Origin: Desulfobacterales bacterium
GTDB taxonomy: Bacteria; Desulfobacterota; Desulfobacteria; Desulfobacterales; QNYZ01
DNA: 5,392 bases
Assembly (NCBI GenBank): GCA_029938515.1
Contig: JAOZUU010000222.1
Location: forward strand, 1 to 5,392
Reading direction: 5' to 3'
The notes under the pieces: model-generated
What the model saw: only the letters and a program-made list of their open reading frames with translations
Database searches by the model: none
What the model was told of the DNA's origin: nothing
Part shown: one piece after another, positions 1-5,392 of the stretch
How the letters are laid out: each line of letters opens with the position of its first letter
How positions within the stretch are numbered: position 1 is the stretch's first letter
Translations under genes and position numbers: made by a program

Positions 1-257
1 GCCACAAAATCGGTCTCGCACCCCACTTCAACCATGGCCCCCAGCTTACCTCCCATATGGATATAGGTCTGTATCGTTCCCTCGGACAGGGACCGGCCGG
101 CTCTCTTCTGGGCCGTGGCGATCCCTTTTTTACGTAGATACTCGACGGCCTTATCGATATCACCCTTGCTTTCGATCAAGGCCTTTTTGCAGTCCATCAT
201 ACCGGCCCCGGATTTCTCTCTTAATTGTTTTACCATGGTTGCGTTGATTTCTGGCAT
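1..257 (-). CDS. tsf: Elongation factor Ts, N-terminal part (cut by window edge)
   Basis: EF-Ts is the cytoplasmic guanine nucleotide exchange factor that recycles EF-Tu from the GDP to the GTP form. The first 85 codons are visible and the rest lies beyond base 1. Residues 1-45 form the UBA-like N-terminal domain with the family signature [12 protein letters not shown] at 16-27. The TDFV element at 82-85, in the loop that contacts EF-Tu in known structures, sits right at the window edge. Two start codons are possible, ATG at 263 and ATG at 257. I chose 257 ([13 protein letters not shown]) because AGGAG at 266-270 is then 8 nt upstream, against only 2 nt for the first ATG, and because the family normally begins M-(A/P)-E-I. 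It lies 102 nt downstream of rpsB, the usual bacterial partner, so co-transcription with rpsB is expected. Identification is secure; the only open point is the start. Confidence 0.97.
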   Translation of the reverse strand, partial: MPEINATMVKQLREKSGAGMMDCKKALIESKGDIDKAVEYLRKKGIATAQKRAGRSLSEGTIQTYIHMGGKLGAMVEVGCETDFV

Positions 258-263
258 TTTCAT

Positions 264-270
264 CTCTCCT
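264..270 (-). promoter_or_regulatory. Ribosome binding site that decides the tsf start
   Basis: AGGAGAG on the minus strand. The AGGAG core (266-270) is 8 nt from the ATG at 257 and only 2 nt from the ATG at 263, so initiation at 257 is favoured. Confidence 0.8.
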
Positions 271-285
271 GACTTATAGACGACA

Positions 286-303
286 CCGATAAATATGTAT
301 CGG
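286..303. repeat. Small inverted repeat in the rpsB-tsf spacer
   Basis: CCGATA and TATCGG form a perfect 6-bp stem around a 6-nt AT-rich loop, 28 nt upstream of the tsf start. No T-tract follows on either strand, so it is not an intrinsic terminator. It could be a small hairpin in the tsf leader that affects mRNA stability or translation, or it could be chance. Nothing else in the 102-nt spacer is clearly functional; I found no convincing tsf-specific promoter. Confidence 0.35.
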
Positions 304-359
304 CTGAATTTGACGGTTTAAAATGAGGCCTTATTAAAGGTTTCAAAACAAAAAATTGT

Positions 360-1277
360 TTACTCCGACGGTGAGGCCTCCGAGGTCGGTTCGGCTGTTT
401 TCTCCTCCGATTCCGGTTCGGGCTTTTCAACCGGCACGGAAGCGGTTCGCTTGATCACTTCAACAACCGGACCTTTCCCCCCGTCTGAAATGACTTTGCG
501 CTCGCCCGGTTTGAGTTCGGCATTGACCGAAGCGGTCTCACTTTTTCTCTCTTCACCGGCTTTATCCGCCGCCGCCTGTTCTTTTTCAGCCAGGTGTTCT
601 CTGCCCTTGATACATGCATCGGCAATTCGGGAAGTAATCAACCGGATCGCGCGGATCGCATCATCGTTACCGGGGATAATATAATCGATCAGGTCCGGAT
701 CACAATTGGTATCCACAATGGCGACGATGGGGATATTCAATCGCCGGGCTTCGAGTACGGCAATATTTTCATTCTTCGGATCGACGATAAATACCGCCCC
801 GGGTACCCGTTTCATATTGCGAATGCCGCCAAGGTTGGCATCCAGTTTTTGCCGCTCCTTGCCCAGTTGTAGCCCTTCCTTCTTGGTATATAGATTAATG
901 GATCCGTCGTTTTCAATATCATTTAAATGGTTTAACCGGCTAATACTCTTTTTGATGGTTTGAAAATTGGTCAGCATTCCCCCCAACCAGCGATTATGAA
1001 CATAAAACATCTCGCTCCGGTTGGCCTCTTCATAGATGGAATCCCGGGCTTGTTTTTTCGTTCCGACGAAAAGCACCGACCCTCCCTCGGAAACCATATC
1101 TACGATAAAATTGTAGGCCGTGTTGAACAAGTGTACGGTTTTTTGCAGATCAATGATATAAATCCCGTTCCGCGCTCCGAAAATATACGGTTTCATCTTC
1201 GGATTCCAACGCTTGGTCTGATGACCGAAATGGACCCCTGACTCGAGCAACTCTTTCATTGTGATGTTTGACGCCAT
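360..1277 (-). CDS. rpsB: 30S ribosomal protein S2
   Basis: S2 is a structural protein of the small ribosomal subunit, bound near the S1 site. The 305-residue product shows the family features in order. The N-terminal segment [14 protein letters not shown] (7-20) is followed by [17 protein letters not shown] (22-38) and the IIDL-K motif. [11 protein letters not shown] lies at 95-105, and the second S2 signature, [12 protein letters not shown] to ARRLNIP, spans about 159-183. The fold ends near residue 230. The remaining 75 or so residues are a charged, Glu/Pro/Ser/Lys-rich tail that is absent from the 241-residue E. coli protein. It contains a hydrophobic island GPVVEVIKR at about 269-277. 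The ATG at 1277 is preceded by AAGGAG (1287-1292) with a 9-nt spacer, so the start is secure; the stop is TAA. It lies upstream of tsf in the standard arrangement, and the 176-nt spacer before it contains a candidate promoter and leader hairpin. Confidence 0.98.
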   Translation of the reverse strand: MASNITMKELLESGVHFGHQTKRWNPKMKPYIFGARNGIYIIDLQKTVHLFNTAYNFIVDMVSEGGSVLFVGTKKQARDSIYEEANRSEMFYVHNRWLGGMLTNFQTIKKSISRLNHLNDIENDGSINLYTKKEGLQLGKERQKLDANLGGIRNMKRVPGAVFIVDPKNENIAVLEARRLNIPIVAIVDTNCDPDLIDYIIPGNDDAIRAIRLITSRIADACIKGREHLAEKEQAAADKAGEERKSETASVNAELKPGERKVISDGGKGPVVEVIKRTASVPVEKPEPESEEKTAEPTSEASPSE

Positions 1278-1337
1278 TGATTCTTTCTCCTTAAAAAATT
1301 TGGGTTTTTACCTCCGCCCTCTTCCATCCTGGTCCGA

Positions 1338-1355
1338 CCCCGCCGTTTGGCGGAG
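1338..1355 (-). promoter_or_regulatory. GC-rich hairpin in the rpsB leader, candidate regulatory RNA
   Basis: In the rpsB-sense strand CTCCGCC (1349-1355) pairs with GGCGGGG (1338-1344) across an AAAC tetraloop, giving 7 bp with one G-U. The flanking G1356-U1337 wobble could add one more. No T-tract follows, so it is not a terminator. The same CTCCGCC can pair instead, with 7 Watson-Crick pairs, to GGCGGAG at 1312-1318, 20 nt upstream of the rpsB SD. S2 represses its own synthesis through leader RNA in enterics. An analogous role here is inference; I do not recognise a known RNA family. Confidence 0.4.
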
Positions 1356-1386
1356 CACCCGGTACCGACATCCTAAAGGCGTGTGA

Positions 1387-1392
1387 ATTATA
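1387..1392 (-). promoter_or_regulatory. Candidate -10 box of an rpsB promoter
   Basis: A perfect TATAAT lies 109 nt upstream of the rpsB ATG. It would start transcription near 1380 and give a leader of about 100 nt that includes the hairpin at 1338-1355. At 17 nt upstream the -35 region reads TGAGTT, a poor match. Overlapping alternatives exist: TTGCAC, 17 nt, TAATAT about 20 nt further upstream, and a second TATAAT at 1447-1452 just after the prmC stop, also without a good -35. A promoter in this AT-rich spacer is likely, but which box is used is uncertain. Confidence 0.4.
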
Positions 1393-1453
1393 AACCAAAA
1401 GATATTAACAACTCATTGTGTCCGGTGCAATATTTTTTTCAAAATAATTATAC

Positions 1454-2362
1454 TTATTTGTTACCAGTGGCCCTGACCATCCGCACCACCCGGTGAAACC
1501 CACTAAAATCTTTTTTAACCGATATGTCACCGTAGCCGCTCTCACCCACGGCAATCGCGCGAACCGCCTCAAACTGGTCATGGCCGATTTCCAGGACAAG
1601 CACTCCGTCAGGCTGAAGATAATCGGGAGCTGCCCGGATGATCCGATCCAGTACCACCAGACCATTCGGTCCGCCATCCAGAGCCCGGCGGGGCTCATAG
1701 CGGACGATTTCCGGCTGTAAACGGTCGATTTCGGCCGAAGCGATATACGGCGGGTTGGAAACGATGAGGTCAAACCGGGCCGTATGGGGTTCAAGCGCCG
1801 AAAACAAATCACCGCAAATAAACCCGACCGACGGATCCAGCCCGTGCCGAATCACGTTCCGGCGAGCGATTGTAATCGCTTCAACGCTTATATCCAAAGC
1901 AAAAAAAAGATGGCCGGGACGTTGCGAGGAAAGCGCGCACACGATCGCCCCGGACCCGGTTCCCACTTCCAGAACACGAAACATCCGGTCGACCGGTTGT
2001 TCGGGTATGTCGGCCAGGGCCTGTTCAACCAGGCATTCGGTTTCCGGGCGGGGAATCAATACATGCCGGTTGACGGTTAGCGGCAGCGACCAGAACTCCT
2101 TTTCGCCGACGATATAGGCCACCGGTTCTCTTCGGATCCGACGTCGAATCAATTCCTTGTACCGGGCGAGTTCCGTCCGGTTGAGGGGCTGGTCATACCT
2201 TAAATAAAGCTCGATCCTCGATATTTTCAGTGCATGGGCCAATAAAATCTCAGCCGTGGATCGGGGGCTGTCAATCCGGTGGGACTTGAAATAGGCAGTG
2301 GTCCATTGAACCAGCGCCAGGATGGTCCAGTCATCAGGCGGATGGCTGGGTCCGGTGTCCAT
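1454..2362 (-). CDS. prmC: Peptide chain release factor N5-glutamine methyltransferase
   Basis: PrmC (HemK) transfers a methyl group from S-adenosylmethionine to the glutamine of the GGQ motif of class I release factors, which raises their peptide-release activity. From the chosen start the product has 302 residues, slightly longer than the roughly 280 of E. coli. An N-terminal helical domain (about 1-80) recognises the release factor. Next come [18 protein letters not shown] (78-95) and IPRPETE (103-109). The SAM-binding glycine motif EVGTGSG is at 132-138, and the catalytic NPPY motif that holds the target glutamine is at 203-206. I chose the ATG at 2362. A TTG at 2404 is also in frame, but it would lengthen the overlap with prfA to 71 nt, has no SD and adds a segment without family character. 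The ATG itself lacks an SD and lies 29 nt inside the end of prfA, so translational coupling to prfA, its substrate gene, is likely. The stop is TAA. Confidence 0.95.
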   Translation of the reverse strand: MDTGPSHPPDDWTILALVQWTTAYFKSHRIDSPRSTAEILLAHALKISRIELYLRYDQPLNRTELARYKELIRRRIRREPVAYIVGEKEFWSLPLTVNRHVLIPRPETECLVEQALADIPEQPVDRMFRVLEVGTGSGAIVCALSSQRPGHLFFALDISVEAITIARRNVIRHGLDPSVGFICGDLFSALEPHTARFDLIVSNPPYIASAEIDRLQPEIVRYEPRRALDGGPNGLVVLDRIIRAAPDYLQPDGVLVLEIGHDQFEAVRAIAVGESGYGDISVKKDFSGFHRVVRMVRATGNK

Positions 2363-3428
2363 CTGATTCGGAATGCTGCAGTGCCTGGGCCTGGTGATGG
2401 GCAATCAAAGGATCAATGATTTGATCGATATCACCCTGGAGGATTTGATCGAGTTTATACAGGGTCAGGCCGATGCGATGATCGGTCACCCGTCCCTGGG
2501 GAAAATTATACGTTCGAATCCGGCCACTGCGATCGCCGGTGCCCACCATGCTCTTTCGCTCCGAGGCCCGTTTTTCGTTTTCCTCCTGGATCTTTTGATC
2601 CAAAAGCCGCGCCCGAAGCACTTTCATGGCTTTGGCCCGGTTCTTGATCTGGGATTTTTCATCCTGGCAGGTCACGACCAGGCCGGATGGCAGATGGGTA
2701 ACGCGGACCGCTGAGTCGGTGGTATTGACACTCTGGCCGCCCGGACCGGTCGAGCGATACACATCCACTTTGATATCACCGGGATCGATATGAATATCCA
2801 CTTCTTCCGCTTCCGGCAAGACCGCGACGGTAACAGCAGAGGTGTGAATCCGCCCTTGCGCTTCGGTAACCGGCACCCGTTGAACGCGATGGGTCCCGCT
2901 TTCGAATTTAAATCGGCTGAAGGCTCCCCTGCCGTGAATCATCACGATGACTTCCTTAAAACCGCCCACACCGGTGGAGCTGGCACCCATTAATTCCACT
3001 TTCCAGTTCATATTTTCAGCGTAACGGGTATACATCCGAAACAGTTCGGCGGCAAACAACGCGGCCTCATCGCCACCGGTGCCTGCCCGCACTTCTACAA
3101 TGACATTCTTTCCATCGTTTGGGTCTTTGGGCACCAGATGTCTTTTCAGCACTTCCGTCAGACGCAAGGCTTCTTTTTCGAGATGCATGATCTCTTCCCG
3201 CGCCAAAGCACGCATCTCTTCATCGTCTTCGTTCAACAGATCCTTGCTGTCGGCCAAGTCCCCCCGGGTTTGTAAAAGCGCCCGGTAGACATCCACAATG
3301 GGGGCCAGCCCGGCATGTTCCCGGCTATACGTTTCGTAGGCCCTTCGATCCTGAACAATCTTCGGATCGCTCATGCGCGTTTCGATCTCAACGAAACGAT
3401 CTTCCACACCTTTTAATTTTTCAAACAT
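2334..3428 (-). CDS. prfA: Peptide chain release factor 1 (RF1)
   Basis: RF1 enters the ribosomal A site at UAA and UAG and triggers hydrolysis of peptidyl-tRNA. The 364-residue length is close to the 360 of E. coli. Domain 1 is a charged helical N-terminal part (1-100). The conserved [15 protein letters not shown] stretch spans 112-126. The stop-codon-reading tripeptide PVT is at 186-188; the P-x-T form marks RF1 rather than RF2, which has SPF. The catalytic GGQ is at 230-232 within [17 protein letters not shown], and Gln232 is the expected target of PrmC, encoded immediately downstream. The C-terminal tail past about 345 ([14 protein letters not shown]...) is variable in the family. The start MFEKL is canonical, yet the 23 nt before it contain no Shine-Dalgarno match, unlike tsf, rpsB, rpmE and rho here. 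An intrinsic terminator ends 25 nt upstream, so expression must rely on readthrough or on a promoter I cannot see. The stop is TGA, which RF1 does not read. Confidence 0.98.
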   Translation of the reverse strand: MFEKLKGVEDRFVEIETRMSDPKIVQDRRAYETYSREHAGLAPIVDVYRALLQTRGDLADSKDLLNEDDEEMRALAREEIMHLEKEALRLTEVLKRHLVPKDPNDGKNVIVEVRAGTGGDEAALFAAELFRMYTRYAENMNWKVELMGASSTGVGGFKEVIVMIHGRGAFSRFKFESGTHRVQRVPVTEAQGRIHTSAVTVAVLPEAEEVDIHIDPGDIKVDVYRSTGPGGQSVNTTDSAVRVTHLPSGLVVTCQDEKSQIKNRAKAMKVLRARLLDQKIQEENEKRASERKSMVGTGDRSGRIRTYNFPQGRVTDHRIGLTLYKLDQILQGDIDQIIDPLIAHHQAQALQHSESDGHRTQPSA

Positions 3429-3453
3429 GATGCGTAACGCTTTGATAAGAAAT

Positions 3454-3496
3454 AAAAAACCGGCTGATACGACCAGGAACAGACGCTATCAGCCGG
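3454..3496 (-). terminator. Intrinsic terminator (possible attenuator) between rpmE and prfA
   Basis: In the rpmE-sense strand CCGGCTGATA (3487-3496) pairs perfectly over 10 bp with TATCAGCCGG (3460-3469). The loop is 17 nt. Six T residues follow directly (3454-3459), then ATTT. The opposite strand has no T-tract after the hairpin, so it acts only on transcription from rpmE. The stem begins 8 nt after the rpmE UAG and the T-tract ends 25 nt before the prfA ATG. It would end the short rpmE transcript. Because prfA-prmC lie just beyond with little room for a promoter, partial readthrough is likely. Confidence 0.88.
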
Positions 3497-3504
3497 AAAA
3501 TCAG

Positions 3505-3720
3505 CTATTGAGACTCTTTTTGAAACTTGGCGTATTTTCTCCTGAACCGCTCGATGCGACCAGCCGAGTCCAGCAATTTTTGTTTACCGGTAAAAAAGGG
3601 ATGACACTTGGAACAGATTTCAACGCGAATATCCTTTTTAGTAGAACCTATTTCGATGACGTTGCCGCAGGCACAGGTAACGGTCGTATCGTAATAATCC
3701 GGGTGAATGTCAGCTTTCAT
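3505..3720 (-). CDS. rpmE: 50S ribosomal protein L31, zinc-binding type
   Basis: L31 is a small protein of the large ribosomal subunit that bridges to the 30S head. The 71-residue product has the family layout [10 protein letters not shown] at the N-terminus and [12 protein letters not shown] at 36-47. Four cysteines, at 16, 18, 36 and 39 (CxC and CxxC), mark the zinc-binding C+ paralogue rather than the cysteine-free form made under zinc starvation. I chose the ATG at 3720 because GGAGG at 3725-3729 is 4 nt upstream and the family starts MKxDIHP. A longer in-frame reading to 3789 would run across the promoter and has no family similarity. It sits between rho and prfA, with its own strong promoter and a terminator, so it is probably a mostly monocistronic unit. 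The stop is TAG followed by C, the only TAG stop among the six identified genes whose stops I can judge. The frame stays open after it for 27 codons, to a TGA at 3421-3423 that overlaps the prfA start. Confidence 0.97.
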   Translation of the reverse strand: MKADIHPDYYDTTVTCACGNVIEIGSTKKDIRVEICSKCHPFFTGKQKLLDSAGRIERFRRKYAKFQKESQ

Positions 3721-3766
3721 CTTTCCTCCGTCAAAATCGTCAATTTCACATTTATTCAATTGTATG

Positions 3767-3796
3767 ATTTTATTTAAATTTGTCTTCACCTGTCAA
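3767..3796 (-). promoter_or_regulatory. Sigma70-type promoter for rpmE
   Basis: A perfect -35 box TTGACA (3791-3796) and a -10 box TAAAAT (3767-3772, 5 of 6 matches) are separated by 18 nt of AT-rich sequence. Transcription would start near 3760, giving a leader of about 40 nt before the rpmE ATG, with the SD at 3725-3729. It is the best promoter match I found in the window, so rpmE probably does not depend on readthrough from rho. Confidence 0.75.
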
Positions 3797-3824
3797 GCCA
3801 TAATGGTTGATCAGATGATGCTTA

Positions 3825-3847
3825 TTTCAAATTTCAGACCTTTGAAA
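3825..3847. repeat. AT-rich inverted repeat just after rho
   Basis: TTTCAAA and TTTGAAA, 7-bp arms separated by 9 nt, start 8 nt after the rho stop. No T-tract follows in the rho direction, and the stem is almost all A-T with one G-C pair. It may be a weak 3'-end structure on the rho mRNA or chance. It is not a convincing terminator, and I see no other terminator after rho. Confidence 0.3.
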
Positions 3848-3854
3848 AATTGAA

Positions 3855-5102
3855 TCAGGTGTTCATCGATTCGAGGAATTCACTATTGGTCCGGGTTGAA
3901 TGCATCTTTTCAAGCAAAAACTCCATGGCATCCACGGGGTTCAGGGTCGACAGGAGCTTTCTTAAAATCCAGACCCGGTTGAGAACAAGCGCGTCGATCA
4001 GTAATTCCTCTTTCCGGGTACCCGACTTTTTAATATCAAAGGCCGGAAACACCCGTTTGTCCGCCAGTCTCCGGTCCAGCACGATCTCCATATTTCCCGT
4101 TCCCTTGAACTCTTCGAATATCACTTCATCCATTCGACTGCCCGTATCGATAAGGGCGGTGGCAATGATCGTCAGGCTGCCACCCTCTTCAATATTCCTG
4201 GCCGCACCGAAAAACCGTTTCGGCCGCTGCAAGGCGTTGGAATCCACACCACCTGACAGAATTTTTCCACTCGTCGGCATGACCGAGTTATAGGCCCGGG
4301 CCAGACGGGTGACGCTGTCCAGCATGATAACCACATCTTTTTTGTGCTCCACCAGCCGTTTGGCTTTCTCGATCACCATCTCGGCCACCTGGACATGCCT
4401 TTCGGCCGGTTCGTCGAAAGTGGAGCTGATGACCTCTGCATCCACGGTTCGCTCCATGTCCGTAACTTCCTCCGGCCGCTCATCGATCAGCAAAACAAAG
4501 GGAACGACCTGCTTGTGGCTTTTAATGATCGCATTGGCGATATGTTGCATCAGCATGGTCTTTCCGGATCGCGGAGGTGATACGATCAGTGCCCGCTGCC
4601 CAAAACCGATGGGAATCATCAGATCCATGATGCGGGTGGAAAAATTTTCAGGATCGGTTTCAAGGTTTGTTTTCCGATCCGGGTAAAGTGGCGTGAGATT
4701 ATCGAATAGAATCTTATCCCGGGCATTATCGGGATTCTCGTAGTTAACCGCTTCCACTTTTAACAACGCAAAATAACGCTCGGATTCCTTCGGCTGCCGG
4801 ATTTGGCCGGATACCGTATCACCGGTGCGCAGGTTAAACCGTCTAATCTGAGACGGCGAAACGTAAATATCGTCCGGTCCCGGCAGATAGTTGGAATTGG
4901 GTGCCCGTAAAAAGCCAAAACCATCCGGTAGTATCTCCAGCGTCCCCTCACCGTAGATCATCCCGTTTGTCTCGATCTGTTTCTGCAGGAGGGTAAAAAT
5001 AAGCTCCTGTTTGCGCATGCCGGCGGCACCTTCGATTTTGAATTTCTTGGCAAGTTTGGCCAGTTCTTTAATGTTCTTTTCCTTTAACTCAACAATGTTC
5101 AT
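3855..5102 (-). CDS. rho: Transcription termination factor Rho
   Basis: Rho is a homohexameric RNA-dependent ATPase that binds C-rich untranslated RNA, translocates along it and releases RNA polymerase. The 415 residues are close to the 419 of E. coli. Residues 1-45 are the Rho_N helical domain, without the long basic or acidic insertion found in many actinobacterial and Bacteroidota Rho proteins. Residues 49-120 form the cold-shock-like primary RNA-binding domain with DGFGFLR at 60-66. The ATPase core has Walker A PPRSGKT at 176-182, the catalytic-glutamate region DERPEEV at 207-213 and Walker B VVIMLD at 257-262. The Q- and R-loop region [18 protein letters not shown] is at 282-299, and the SGTRKEE segment with the arginine finger is at 360-366. 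No key residue is missing. The ATG at 5102 has AGGAG (5111-5115) 8 nt upstream. The stop is TGA. A short ORF ending 18 nt before the start may be a leader peptide. Confidence 0.99.
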   Translation of the reverse strand: MNIVELKEKNIKELAKLAKKFKIEGAAGMRKQELIFTLLQKQIETNGMIYGEGTLEILPDGFGFLRAPNSNYLPGPDDIYVSPSQIRRFNLRTGDTVSGQIRQPKESERYFALLKVEAVNYENPDNARDKILFDNLTPLYPDRKTNLETDPENFSTRIMDLMIPIGFGQRALIVSPPRSGKTMLMQHIANAIIKSHKQVVPFVLLIDERPEEVTDMERTVDAEVISSTFDEPAERHVQVAEMVIEKAKRLVEHKKDVVIMLDSVTRLARAYNSVMPTSGKILSGGVDSNALQRPKRFFGAARNIEEGGSLTIIATALIDTGSRMDEVIFEEFKGTGNMEIVLDRRLADKRVFPAFDIKKSGTRKEELLIDALVLNRVWILRKLLSTLNPVDAMEFLLEKMHSTRTNSEFLESMNT

Positions 5103-5120
5103 TCCTGGGTCTCCTGTTTT

Positions 5121-5249
5121 TCATTCTATAATCTTCCAGATAACATTTTTGGGCTGCATTACCAGTCGCCCCCCTTCGACAACGTACGGGGTGTGCGTCT
5201 TACTCAGGGGAGCTCCCCCTAATCCTGCTGCCAGCGGGATCAAAAACAC
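5121..5249 (-). CDS. Possible 42-residue leader ORF upstream of rho
   Basis: An open frame of 42 codons starts at GTG (5249) and ends in TGA 18 nt before the rho ATG. The product begins VFLIPLAAGLGGAPLSK, hydrophobic with small residues, and ends MQPKNVIWKIIE. I do not recognise it. An in-frame TAG five codons upstream of the GTG caps the frame, so it is not the tail of a long gene in this frame. The SD is poor: AGG lies 2 nt from the GTG, or 8 nt from a TTG at 5243. An internal ATG at 5159 has a run of GGGGGG (5169-5174) 9 nt upstream and would give only 12 residues. E. coli also has a short leader ORF (rhoL) before rho, and rho is autoregulated there, so position alone suggests a similar role. 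Amino-acid composition looks plausible for real protein, but a chance frame of this length is common. Confidence 0.38.
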   Translation of the reverse strand: MFLIPLAAGLGGAPLSKTHTPYVVEGGRLVMQPKNVIWKIIE

Positions 5250-5272
5250 TACCTGAAAAGCCTATCTATTTT

Positions 5273-5392
5273 TCAATCGGACAAGTGAATTCCCCAAATC
5301 ATTTTTCCGCCAATGCCCGCCGATAAAATTGCATGCGGGTAAAAATAACCGGTATCCTGAATCAAGTTCAAACGTGACATGGTCAACCTAAA
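5273..5392 (-). CDS. C-terminal end of an unidentified protein (cut by window edge)
   Basis: A frame enters the window at its right edge and ends in TGA, giving 39 residues. The visible part includes MSRLNLIQDTGYFYPHAIL and then SAGIGGKMIWGIHLSD. Alternating hydrophobic residues, glycines and aromatics near the C-terminus would suit a beta-strand-rich protein, for example the last strands of a membrane barrel, but that is speculation. An internal ATG at 5380 could also make it a 35-codon ORF, though no SD precedes it (GGTTGACC). It is in a different frame from the 42-codon ORF that begins 23 nt later. No terminator follows, so transcription from this gene could run into rho. I do not recognise the family. 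Confidence 0.45.
   Translation of the reverse strand, partial: FRLTMSRLNLIQDTGYFYPHAILSAGIGGKMIWGIHLSD

Noticed and set aside
1405..1812. 135-codon minus-strand frame overlapping the end of prmC
   Set aside because: It is a shadow of prmC in another frame, with Arg/Ser/Trp-rich composition and no family features.
2363..2404. Upstream TTG start for prmC (316 residues)
   Set aside because: It has no SD, a larger overlap with prfA, and its extra 14 residues do not resemble PrmC N-termini.
3373..3777. 134-codon plus-strand frame across prfA start, terminator and rpmE
   Set aside because: It runs antisense through two firm genes, a terminator and a promoter; the composition is not protein-like and it has no RBS support.
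3721..3789. Extended start of rpmE (94 residues)
   Set aside because: The extra 23 residues would cover the promoter -10 box and spacer, and L31 proteins begin at MKxDIHP with the SD just upstream.
3825..3847. Rho terminator after the rho gene
   Set aside because: The stem is AT-rich and has no following T-tract, so it does not qualify as an intrinsic terminator.
3850..4686. Long plus-strand frames opposite rho
   Set aside because: They are Ser/Arg-rich antisense shadows of the well-conserved rho coding sequence.
5207..5218. GGGGAGCTCCCC as a protein-binding operator
   Set aside because: The perfect 12-bp palindrome is striking, but one isolated copy with no flanking promoter gives no support for an operator; RNA folding is the better reading.
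5273..5392. Frameshifted gene joining the right-edge frame and the 42-codon frame
   Set aside because: There are stops in both frames across the 23-nt gap and no recognisable homology linking the two peptides.

Overview
The window carries a dense block of core information-processing genes, all on the minus strand. Read in the direction of transcription (high to low coordinates) they are: the 3' end of an unidentified gene, a possible 42-codon leader ORF, rho (transcription terminator), rpmE (ribosomal protein L31), prfA (release factor 1), prmC (release factor methyltransferase), rpsB (ribosomal protein S2) and the first 85 codons of tsf (EF-Ts). Base composition looks mid-GC and even, and I see no insertion sequence, phage gene, tRNA, rRNA, CRISPR array or other sign of transfer. 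The rho-rpmE-prfA-prmC order and the style of the proteins fit Desulfobacterota (former Deltaproteobacteria, Desulfobacterales-like). That placement is inference from gene order and protein appearance, with moderate confidence.

Layout. At 5273-5392 a reading frame runs off the window edge and ends in TGA; its product is not recognised. At 5121-5249 there is a short frame that ends 18 nt before rho, in the position of a leader peptide. Rho occupies 3855-5102. The rho-rpmE spacer (3721-3854) holds a strong sigma70-type promoter (TTGACA, 18 nt, TAAAAT) aimed at rpmE. rpmE (3505-3720) is followed within 8 nt by a well-formed intrinsic terminator (3454-3496). prfA begins only 25 nt after its T-tract and has no recognisable Shine-Dalgarno. 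prmC overlaps the end of prfA by 29 nt. The 176-nt prmC-rpsB spacer has a TATAAT box and a GC-rich leader hairpin with an alternative partner. rpsB and tsf are separated by 102 nt.

How the genes work together: RF1 (prfA) releases peptides at UAG and UAA, and PrmC methylates the glutamine of its GGQ motif. L31 and S2 are ribosomal proteins, EF-Ts recycles EF-Tu, and Rho terminates transcription. This is a growth-related translation and termination cluster.

Most interesting point: the rpmE-prfA junction looks able to sense RF1. rpmE ends in UAG, which only RF1 reads, in the weak context UAG-C. A terminator hairpin starts 8 nt later. The frame after UAG stays open through the hairpin and ends at a UGA (RF2-read) that overlaps the SD-less prfA start. 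Stalling or readthrough at low RF1 could therefore disrupt the terminator and deliver ribosomes to prfA. This is a hypothesis built on sequence features, each of which could be coincidental.
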